A stretch of 64,000 nt of DNA from positions 940,467-1,004,466 of the forward strand of contig LT598459.1 of the NCBI GenBank assembly GCA_900074725.1. The letters run 5' to 3'. Position numbers and translations under genes: made by a program. Positions within the stretch are counted from its first letter, which is position 1; each line of letters opens with the position of its first letter. Below, in pieces: positions 30,761 through 38,831 of this stretch. The DNA comes from Lachancea dasiensis (taxonomy: Eukaryota; Ascomycota; Saccharomycetes; Saccharomycetales; Saccharomycetaceae). Below the pieces are notes generated by a model, which worked only from the letters and a program-made list of their open reading frames with translations, did not search any database and was not told the origin of the DNA.

Positions 30761-32743
30761 TCACCGCTCCTCGCCAAAAAACAGAAACATGAAACGATCC
30801 TTCTTGCGTCGCAGATTCTGGTAGCGCCGACGTAGCGGGTAGAGGGTCTCGCTGTAGGTGGTGTGGTCATAGGCCTCCTCCAAGCGGAAAGCGGCGTGTG
30901 GCGGATGGCTGCGACGGGTGACAACAGGCGTAGTCTGCCGCGCTAGGGTTAGGTGGTCGCAGCCATATACCCTGTGGGCCAAGCTCTTGAGTTTAGCGTT
31001 CGCACGATGGCACTTGTCTACCAGTCGGTGGCGATGGCCAACGTCGGCGGCTCGAAAGCCGCGCTTGATCCAGTCCCGAAAATGATGCGAGTGGTGGTGA
31101 CGGTGGCGGTGGTGACGGTTACGAGACCAAAAATGGACTGGTGGCCCCACTTTAGTAGCGTTCATGGTGGTCTCGTCCTCTAGAAGCGAAAATTCGCCCC
31201 CGTACAGCCCCTGCAACCGCTGTAATCCGCTGTGGCCGTGGCACCCCTGACTGGCGGATAAAGTTTCGATCTCGCGCGCTGTGAGGGCTCGAGAGGTGTG
31301 TGGCCGGTCGTCTTGGAAGATCGTCAGCCACCCGAGCCCGCTGTTCGGTGCCCTGACCCTCAGCGTGGCGGACTCTAACAACTCTGTCCTGCACTCTGTC
31401 CCCAGCATGCAAATGTCGGCAATTTCGCGGATAAACAAACGCACCAGGTCATACTCGGGTCTGACGCGGTCGCAGTTGGATAAATTTGTTGTACTGCCCA
31501 ACACGGTGCTGGATTTTGGATCTGGACATTCCAGGTTCCATCTGTCGATAAAATTATGAGCCCAGAGCCCCGTCCCTTCTCTCAGAGCATGACTCGACTG
31601 AGTCCAGATTAATACTAGTTTATCCAGGTCCACTAGCAGTTCTGTACTGCCACTGATGAAGGCATTGCGCAAAAACCCTTCGAGACATCCGTTAAGTAAA
31701 GCGCAATCCATTTGTGGCAGTATCCCGGTGGTCTCAGAAATGGCGACCATCGATTGAAAAAGCTTCTTCAGCTCCATTAACAGAATGGCGTACAGCGTGG
31801 TGAAAGTCTCGAGAGTCTCGATCTCGCCTGTGGAGCTCTTGGCTTGCCGTGTTGAAAAAGCCGGCATCATGATATCAACGTTCAGAGATTCGATTATCGG
31901 GGGTGGTACGCATTGAAGTTTCTGCAGTTGATACAAAATCCAATCTCCGCGAGCATCCACGTCCTGGGTGCGACGAGACTTTTTCCAGTAGTGGGTGACC
32001 GCTTGCAGTTTTCTCAATAACATCAGGGCAGTATCGAATTGATGGCAGGTAGGTGACAGGCTGGCTTGGGGAGCATATTTCAATATCAGCGTTTTCATGA
32101 CGAGGGTAATTTGTGATCGGAAATGTATCAGGTCCTCTTGATTCCACTCCTCGCGCTGGCACTTATTCTGGAAAGTGGTGTCGCGCAAGAACCCGGCAAT
32201 GTTCTGTATGATACCATCGGTTAATCCAATCACATCCACTAAAGGACCTATAGAATCAGGGATAGAGCTAATAAAGGCATCATGCGACAGGTTGTTATCA
32301 TCAATCGGTTTCCTGGTCGAAGAACACATATGAGAAGAACCTTGCGCAAAATTAGCATCTGTAATGAACAATGACAAATAGATATTCAACAGTTTCAACG
32401 TTAGCTCTCCTTTCTCACCGACCGTTGGAGTAGTGTAATTTTGCCCCTGTTGGTCCTGTGGCTCGACGTTTTCGGTGGACGATGCGTTTATCGAATAATG
32501 AATAACGCTACCGTTGACGGAAATAACCCCGATCGTGGTGTCAATATCAGTTTCTGATTGCGTAATGAAAGGCTGGTTTTCATCTTCTTCCTCTTCTTCG
32601 GTAACGTTCTTGGCTTGTTGCTGTGGGGTCCGCAAAGACAAACAAGATCTTGTATTAGAAGTTCTGGTGTTCGACGTGAGCGGTGGTTTTCGAGAATTGA
32701 AAGACCTCATTTTGACCTCTTTAATTTCAGAGAATATCCACAT
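30761..32743 (-). CDS. Uncharacterised protein in the SPO77 position
   Basis: A 660-residue protein with no domain I recognise with certainty. In S. cerevisiae SPO77 (YLR341W), needed for prospore-wall closure, lies between FKS1 and RPP0, and this gene holds the same place, so it is probably the diverged SPO77 counterpart. Visible parts: a low-complexity N-terminal region with an EEEEEDE run; a helical central part starting about residue 100 (DSIGPLVDVIGLTDGIIQNIAGFLRD) with many Leu-rich helices; and a basic C-terminal 120 residues containing RHHRHRHHHSHH and several Arg clusters. No signal peptide or membrane span. Start ATG 32743; a second ATG at 32710 is equally plausible. The coding status is secure; the name is inference. 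Confidence 0.65.
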   Translation of the reverse strand: MWIFSEIKEVKMRSFNSRKPPLTSNTRTSNTRSCLSLRTPQQQAKNVTEEEEEDENQPFITQSETDIDTTIGVISVNGSVIHYSINASSTENVEPQDQQGQNYTTPTVGEKGELTLKLLNIYLSLFITDANFAQGSSHMCSSTRKPIDDNNLSHDAFISSIPDSIGPLVDVIGLTDGIIQNIAGFLRDTTFQNKCQREEWNQEDLIHFRSQITLVMKTLILKYAPQASLSPTCHQFDTALMLLRKLQAVTHYWKKSRRTQDVDARGDWILYQLQKLQCVPPPIIESLNVDIMMPAFSTRQAKSSTGEIETLETFTTLYAILLMELKKLFQSMVAISETTGILPQMDCALLNGCLEGFLRNAFISGSTELLVDLDKLVLIWTQSSHALREGTGLWAHNFIDRWNLECPDPKSSTVLGSTTNLSNCDRVRPEYDLVRLFIREIADICMLGTECRTELLESATLRVRAPNSGLGWLTIFQDDRPHTSRALTAREIETLSASQGCHGHSGLQRLQGLYGGEFSLLEDETTMNATKVGPPVHFWSRNRHHRHRHHHSHHFRDWIKRGFRAADVGHRHRLVDKCHRANAKLKSLAHRVYGCDHLTLARQTTPVVTRRSHPPHAAFRLEEAYDHTTYSETLYPLRRRYQNLRRKKDRFMFLFFGEER

Positions 32744-33007
32744 CTTGGTCAGTGGATGTAGTCGAAGAATTACAATGTAAGAAGTGTTCTTCGCATGGCC
32801 CTGAATTTTTATCTCTCAACAACTGTCGCTGACGCTGCCGGTGTCAGCGACGGGAAAATCAAACTATTTCTTGATGACACCCAGCGAAATTCGACCACAG
32901 ACTGAGTAGCCTACCCTCGTCACAACCATCATACTGAACCAAAAATCGATTATGGTTATATGTAGAACTACACAAAATTGAAAAGAATTAATTGTTTAAA
33001 ACTTTGT

Positions 33008-33940
33008 TTAATCGAACAAACCGAAACCCATGTCGTCGTCAGACTCGTCTTCTTCTTCAGCTGGAGCTTCCTCAGCTGGAGCTTCAGAGGAGGCAGCAGC
33101 GGCAACTGGAGCAGCAGAGGCGTACTTGTCTGGGTTTTCGATTCTGTCAGCCAACTCCTCGATCTCTGGGTAGATGTAGTTGGAGGCAAGGGCAACAGCC
33201 AACAAGTCCTTGTAGTTGTTGACAACAGAGTGGCCAACAGATGGCAAGGTTGGGTAGCCGACGGCCAAAGAAACACAGGCAACGGTGTTGACGGCAGAGA
33301 CGAAGTGAGACACTAGCTCTTCGTCGGTGATGTCCAAGATGGTGGCTGGGAACACTTGACCGTTGTCGTAGACTTGCACAACAGTCAAACCGAAAGTGAA
33401 AGGCGAGATGTTCAACAAGTTCAACAAAGCGGCTTCGGAAGCACCGACCCTGTTACCGGACTCGACGACCTTGACGTCAGACACAATTTCAATGGTACCT
33501 CTGGCAATCTTGGTTGGGACACCCAAGGCTTGGAAGAAAGAGGTCTTACCAGGTTCCATACCAGTGTTGACGGCTCTGACCCAGATGTCTTCTGGGGCCA
33601 TACCACCGGCCTTGGCTGGGGCAGCAACCTTGTTGGAGACAATCACGTCCTTGATCTCGGATAGAGATTCGTTGGTGAAAACGAAACCAACGTTACCCCT
33701 GACGAAAGGCAACAGCTTTTCGTAGTCTGGCAAGTCAGCCAAGAAACCTCTGATGGCACGTCTAACCATGGTGTTCTTACCCATGAGGATGACGGCACGG
33801 TCTCTCAAGGTCTTTCTGACCTCGTGCATTTGTTGCGAAGAGACATTGTCGACACCAACGACGAACACGGACTTGTATTCCTCGAGGTATTCTCTTAGCT
33901 TAGCGAAGTATTCGGCTTTCTTTTCACGGACTCCTCCCAT
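33008..33940 (-). CDS. RPP0: Ribosomal stalk protein P0 (uL10)
   Basis: A 310-residue protein that anchors the P1/P2 heterodimers to 25S rRNA and forms the base of the GTPase-activating stalk. The N-terminal L10 domain (MGGVREKKAEYFAKLREYLEEY to about 180) is followed by the insertion domain, an Ala/Glu hinge (APAEEAPAEEEDES) and the universal P-protein tail DDDMGFGLFD. Codon use is strongly biased, as in highly expressed yeast genes. It has no intron. A Rap1-like site lies about 330 bp upstream. It corresponds to YLR340W, next to SPO77 and FKS1. Confidence 0.98.
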   Translation of the reverse strand: MGGVREKKAEYFAKLREYLEEYKSVFVVGVDNVSSQQMHEVRKTLRDRAVILMGKNTMVRRAIRGFLADLPDYEKLLPFVRGNVGFVFTNESLSEIKDVIVSNKVAAPAKAGGMAPEDIWVRAVNTGMEPGKTSFFQALGVPTKIARGTIEIVSDVKVVESGNRVGASEAALLNLLNISPFTFGLTVVQVYDNGQVFPATILDITDEELVSHFVSAVNTVACVSLAVGYPTLPSVGHSVVNNYKDLLAVALASNYIYPEIEELADRIENPDKYASAAPVAAAASSEAPAEEAPAEEEDESDDDMGFGLFD

Positions 33941-35358
33941 TTCGAACGATATACGGATGAATAGGCTGTTTAAAGGTTTCCTTAAGTTGCTGGAGAACTA
34001 AGAGAAAAGAGAGAAGAAAGAGCACAATCAGAACCCAAAAGTGTAGTTGATGTTGAAGAAGCTGACGGTGGGTTTGGTACGCTGGCCACGATGTTCTGGT
34101 GATACCCGTGCATAGTGAGTGAAAAATTTTGAAGCCAAGAGTCTCTCACGTGCCTTCTCGTTGATGTCCCGTGATCTGATTTTCTCTGTGCGGCTCGGAT
34201 ATGCACTCGGCGGCCTTATACCCGATTTGGAACAGCGCTAATTTTTTCACAAAAACTGGATTTTGTTGGGTGTATGGGTTATTATATGAGCAGTCACAGG
34301 CTGGTACGATTCGAACGCCAAGCACTGGAGAGAGGGACAGAGAACAAGAGACGAGCAGCTGGAATAAACGCCGTCAAGCGTATATTAGATGCGTGTCGAA
34401 AACGCAGTGTAGCTAGCTTCTCACGGTTGTTAGTGCGCTGGTCTGCTCCAACTGTTGTTACATATTAAGATGGCCCGTGGTGGGCAGAATCAATATTTTA
34501 CACCTGCGGAGAAGGGTTGTTGATGGCTTCGTCAGCTGTAGGTACCGCTTGAAGTCAGTACTTCTCCGGTCTCTCGTTGCGCAGCGACACCGTTTCTATT
34601 CCACATTTCAAAATGGTGGTCACTATATACGTCACTGACACTACAAGTGCGCTATCCCTTTACCACTGGATTGGAAAAGGCCCGGAGAGCCCGCACGAGT
34701 AACGTTTGGTAGCGCTGTGCTCGCTATAGTGGTGATGTCGTCGGAATGCCATCTCCAGAAGGCAGGCTCACAGTCACAGTCATGGCGCGGCATCCTTTTC
34801 TATCGGTTTGCCCGGCATGTCCTCGTCTGAGCCGGGGTTCGTGTCGGTCCATGCACAGAGAGACGCCCTCAAACCGCCAGTTTTGTTTTGTTTTTCTTCG
34901 TCTTGCTCCCTCGTTGTGTTTTGTTAACACACCTTCTTCCGGCTATTCTTATACATGTAATTAAATACAGTCTGTAAGTGATGAGGAGTGTCGTAAACAT
35001 GAAAACTGGTAGACCTACTACAGCTCCTACAGTTTTACGCTGCTGCCCACCACACACATAGCTATGTAGCCAACAAGACCAACATCAGTTCTCTGCCCGC
35101 CTTTGCTTACCAACCACCACTGGTCGCACCAGAGCACTACAATCTGGTTTCCACAGGCCCGCGTCCTATATTTAGCAGATATCAGATAGCATGTTGCCCA
35201 GCTTTCACGAGCTCTGCCCAGCTCGCCTCTCTCCGGCTCCCCCATCCTCTCGTTCTATCGTATTCTCATCGCGTTCGGGCTCGTCTTAGAAAAATAATGA
35301 CTATTGTGTTAACCTAAATACACAATACTCATCCCACACAGAAAAAAGTTGGCGCATC
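33941..35358. other. Divergent intergenic region RPP0/POP6
   Basis: 1.4 kb between the divergent RPP0 and POP6 starts. It contains a Rap1-like site for RPP0 and many short overlapping frames on both strands that match nothing. The stretch 34660-34930 has moderately GC-rich, hairpin-prone sequence, but I could not assign an RNA class. Confidence 0.5.
34271..34281 (-). promoter_or_regulatory. Rap1-like site upstream of RPP0
   Basis: Minus strand TAACCCATACA (plus TGTATGGGTTA) contains the Rap1 core CCCATACA and lies about 330 bp before the RPP0 ATG. Motif match only. Confidence 0.55.
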
Positions 35359-35826
35359 ATGTCAAAATTAGACCCCAAACCCGAGTCCGACGTGGCTCTC
35401 AAGACACAATCGAGTGTACTGCTCTACCACAACGCCCCCACGGGTCTCAAAACCTCGCAAACTGCCGAATGTTGTGCGTTTATCCGCGACAAGTGTCTTC
35501 CCGCCGTCATCCCACAGCCCAACAGCGGCCAGCTATTTATAAAATATGCAACTAAAAACACAAACACAGAGGAGTACGTTACCGAAATGGTACAGCAGCT
35601 GCTACTAAATAATACGGTAGTCGTTTATGCTTATGGGCCGCACATCCAGCGCGCTATCACGATTCTCGAGCTCGTCAAGGCACGAGCCGAGATCAAAAAA
35701 GCGCACCAGACAAACTCCCTGGATCGTTTTGTAAACGTTGTGCCTGGCAGAAACGAATTGCTAGACCGCAAGATCAACGTTCCAATACTGATCGCCGTCC
35801 TGGGTCAGGAACAGTCCTCCCCGTAA
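35359..35826 (+). CDS. POP6: RNase P / RNase MRP subunit Pop6
   Basis: A 155-residue small protein of the RNase P and RNase MRP ribonucleoproteins, where Pop6 pairs with Pop7 and binds the P3 arm of the RNA (Alba-like fold). The most conserved stretch is VVVYAYGPHIQRAITILELVKARAEI followed by GRNELLDRKINVPILIAVL, matching the SYGPHIQ...SILE and GRNEL...VPILV pattern of yeast Pop6. The rest is strongly diverged, as is usual for this protein. The ATG at 35359 is the only sensible start. S. cerevisiae POP6 is YGR030C beside IMO32 (YGR031W). Length agrees (158). Confidence 0.88.
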   Translation: MSKLDPKPESDVALKTQSSVLLYHNAPTGLKTSQTAECCAFIRDKCLPAVIPQPNSGQLFIKYATKNTNTEEYVTEMVQQLLLNNTVVVYAYGPHIQRAITILELVKARAEIKKAHQTNSLDRFVNVVPGRNELLDRKINVPILIAVLGQEQSSP

Positions 35827-36357
35827 CTCGGTGTGAGCCGAGAGCCTGATGAGATCATTATATACGTACACGGGCCCACGAACGACCAGTTTGAAGATCA
35901 ATGGTTCAGCAGCTTTTCGAGGGCCGAGTCTTGCGGGTTTGCGACTGGTTGTTGCTTCAATTAGATCGTCGTTCTTTTGCAGCCAAGTCCAATGGCTACT
36001 GACGAGATGTCGGGGCCAAAGATAATCCAGTTTCCCTTATGCTTATCGCCGAGGAAAGCTGAAAATTACCAGTGGAAAAATCACAGGTATGGCATGCCTA
36101 TCAATGGGCATGAGAGTTTAAGGCATATCGTGTCGTCATAAGCGTATTCATCGGGAATCGACTCCGCATGGAGCTAGTATTGGGTGATAAACAATGAGTA
36201 CATCGGCTCCAGCGCTGTCTTTATATCAACAGCGTGGTTTTTCCCGAAGAGCGCTGGCCATTGCAACATTATATATGGCTTTTAAGCGTTCTACTAAGAA
36301 ATAGAAAGGAGCAACGGAAACCGCTCACACTTTTTACGCATATTTACCCATCAGCCT
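35827..36357. other. Intergenic POP6/DUF3445 gene
   Basis: About 530 bp with no supported gene, presumably the promoter of the next gene. ERV1 (YGR029W), which follows POP6 in S. cerevisiae, is not here. Confidence 0.55.
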
Positions 36358-37821
36358 ATGCTAGATTTGAGTTTTGTGCTGGGAAAACATGTCACTTTCC
36401 CTTTAATGTGCTGTTTCTCGTATCTCTTGTACAAGGAATTATCCACTGATAATGATGGCGGACCTACAGAGGGCGAAAACAAGGTGAGAAAGACAGACGT
36501 AACAGGCCAAAGAAAATGGGAGCCCCTACCGCTAATGAAAAACGAGGTACACCCCAGTGACAGCGTGTGGCATCGGAACAAACCTTTCCCGTACCAGCCT
36601 TTCAAGGCAGGCGAGTACAAGCTCACCATGGGAATTAGACCAATCCCCATGGGCGACTGGTTGGTACTTGACCAAACGTACAAGGACAGGATTGAGGCCA
36701 AATGGCAGATAATCCGGGAGGAGTATCGGGACGTAATGTTTTTTTTGGATCCGGCCATGATCAATGACCACCGGAAAAATGGTGCCGACTCCGGCGGCGT
36801 GGGCATCGAAGACGCACCGCCATTGCAACAGGAAACTATCATCACGGCCCAGGATGTAGAGAATTGCCGAGTGGCGCTCTGCGAGCTCTACGACCACGTG
36901 GTAAGCTACCTCGTCGAGCGCTTCCCTCAGTATTTCGAGGTATCGTTGTCGCCTACAGAGGAGTCACCTGGCGTTCTCCACAATAAGGTTCTGGACGAGT
37001 TTCACCCCGTTGACCCACGCCAATACCTGCACGCTTCCGAGGCCGAACTCAAGTTTATGAAATACAGGTGCCAAGACACGGACATGATAACGACAACCAA
37101 ACCAACACAGGAACCTGGAACCACCAATGGGCAACGAGATGCTGTGGGATATAAGTGCTTGGTCACTTGCAATGAGACGAGGCGGGCACATGAGCTCATC
37201 TTAGCGCTTATGAGATTAGTAGAGGAGGATCTGCTCTTGATGCTACCCAATGCGAGTGGACAATTTGACAATGAATATTTTCTGTTTGTCGGTTGTTTCG
37301 CCTTCGCGGCCGGCTTTAACCCTAGACAACGATTTATGAAACCTCTCACTTTAGTGCACGGTCCTGTGCCGGAGTACAAGCAGAAACTACAGTCGCATAT
37401 GAACCGGTTTTTCCAGATGCACAAAATGGGTAAGTTGGTGATGCGTCTCAACTTCTCTTTCCAAACCCATCCCCGCTTGTATGTGACAAACGACAACAAG
37501 GGCACCGACGACGAGAGCATTCCTGCCATGACCTTGGAGGAACTACGCGGAGGTCATGGTTTGTTCTATCGCTCTGAGCGCCAGTGTCTGGTGAGACTGG
37601 GGCCCAATTCACGTGCTATGTGTTTCTCCATCAAGACATATCTGTGGAACATGGCCGAGCAATTTTTGACAGACGAGCACTACTCCCAGACCCCAGTCTT
37701 ACAAGATATGCACGATGCCATCGCGGGGATGCAGGAAAATGTTGGCCAGTACAAGCGCCGTCCCGAGTGGGGACCTGCTCTTTTGACACTGCTCAAGGAA
37801 AGGATGAAAGTGACAACATGA
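36358..37821 (+). CDS. DUF3445 family protein (heme-dependent oxidative demethylase alpha-subunit-like)
   Basis: A 487-residue protein with the DUF3445 signature. The diagnostic start is KPFPYQPFKAGEYKLTMGIRPIPMGDWLVLDQTYKDRI (residues about 75-115), followed further on by CNETRRAHELILALMRLVEEDLLLM, LFVGCFAFAAGFNPRQRF and the closing RSERQCLVRLGPNSRAMCFSIKTY. Residues about 12-26 form one hydrophobic segment, so it is probably a single-pass or signal-anchored protein. In bacteria a DUF3445 protein is a heme subunit of dimethylamine oxidative demethylation, and fungal members are mostly uncharacterised; the reaction here is unknown. There is no counterpart in S. cerevisiae as far as I recall, and none in the syntenic interval. 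Confidence 0.85.
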   Translation: MLDLSFVLGKHVTFPLMCCFSYLLYKELSTDNDGGPTEGENKVRKTDVTGQRKWEPLPLMKNEVHPSDSVWHRNKPFPYQPFKAGEYKLTMGIRPIPMGDWLVLDQTYKDRIEAKWQIIREEYRDVMFFLDPAMINDHRKNGADSGGVGIEDAPPLQQETIITAQDVENCRVALCELYDHVVSYLVERFPQYFEVSLSPTEESPGVLHNKVLDEFHPVDPRQYLHASEAELKFMKYRCQDTDMITTTKPTQEPGTTNGQRDAVGYKCLVTCNETRRAHELILALMRLVEEDLLLMLPNASGQFDNEYFLFVGCFAFAAGFNPRQRFMKPLTLVHGPVPEYKQKLQSHMNRFFQMHKMGKLVMRLNFSFQTHPRLYVTNDNKGTDDESIPAMTLEELRGGHGLFYRSERQCLVRLGPNSRAMCFSIKTYLWNMAEQFLTDEHYSQTPVLQDMHDAIAGMQENVGQYKRRPEWGPALLTLLKERMKVTT

Positions 37822-38831
37822 CACTGATGCATAGTAAGCATACATATATGAAGCTTATACATTCGACTCGCCACTACGAAGGCTTCTGGTCTACACAATT
37901 CAAGATGAATTTTTTACCTCTCATTCCATTAGAAAAAAATGTGCCACTGAGCCTTTAGGATAGCCAAACAAAATTTACTCAATCGTATCACAGCGCATGC
38001 AGTTCCCCTATGTGATGGTTCCCTGCAATGCTGACTCAAATGACATTTTACCTTATTCTGCGCATCGCTTTGAATCCGCATCCCACTTTCGAAATACGGA
38101 TCTTCGATGATGCACATAGAGGCTCTCCTCCATGGGAGAAGAGCCCCTGGTTTCAATTTTTCTAAAAAAGAATCTCAAGAGTAAAGAGGAAGAGTGGTAA
38201 CCAGCAGGTCAAGTAAGTTGTGTGCCTCAGCCATTTATACCATGAAAAATTGATCAGCCGGACTTCTATCACAATATACGGGAAATTTGCATTTGGTGCT
38301 TAACAAGTCTTCTCTAACATGCACAGCTCTCAGACGTGAACACTGGCGGCTGATCTTCAAGATAGCGGCGGTACGTGACTTCTCTTGTAAATTAACATCA
38401 TGGCGTGAGACAGTCCAAAAATGACTGTCATTTGGCAGGCAGCAAGCGTGTGTTCCACGGGAGTAAGGCTAAAGGCGATGCAGCTAGACAAGAAGAATAA
38501 CACAAGCCCTGGATATCTACCACTGCTCGCGGCCTCGCGCGCATCTTTGTAAAGCCCTTACAATCTGCCACCAACGAGTCCCGTACTCGAGTACATTCCT
38601 ATATACCGTTATACGAAAGTACTCACAAAAGACGAGTACATAAATATAATTTTATACGACACAGGTACTCGAGTACATAACTATTCACGAACGTACTCGT
38701 GACGGATGAGTACTTTTTAATGAATTCTCAAAATCGAAAACTCTCTCCCCTATACCTGACACCAAGCGACGGCTAACACTAACATCTGTGACTCCGAATT
38801 GCTGTTCCTTTTGTACTAAAACTCATCAGAT
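37822..38831. other. Intergenic region upstream of VRP1
   Basis: About 1 kb with no gene seen. Its right end holds the array of inverted GTACTC half-sites listed separately. Confidence 0.6.
38583..38713. promoter_or_regulatory. Array of inverted GTACTC half-sites (putative operator)
   Basis: Eight GTACTC/GAGTAC hexamers in 131 bp form four inverted pairs. Two are perfect palindromes GTACTCGAGTAC (38583-38594 and 38665-38676). Two are pairs with exactly 9-nt spacers (38619-38639 and 38693-38713). Spacers thus alternate 0, 9, 0, 9. The array ends 118 bp before the VRP1 ATG. Dyad half-sites with fixed spacing are typical of dimeric factors such as zinc-cluster proteins; which factor is unknown. 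Confidence 0.6.

Noticed and set aside
34733-34832. GTGATGT and CTGA boxes suggesting a C/D snoRNA
   Set aside because: The C box is imperfect and no terminal stem can form.
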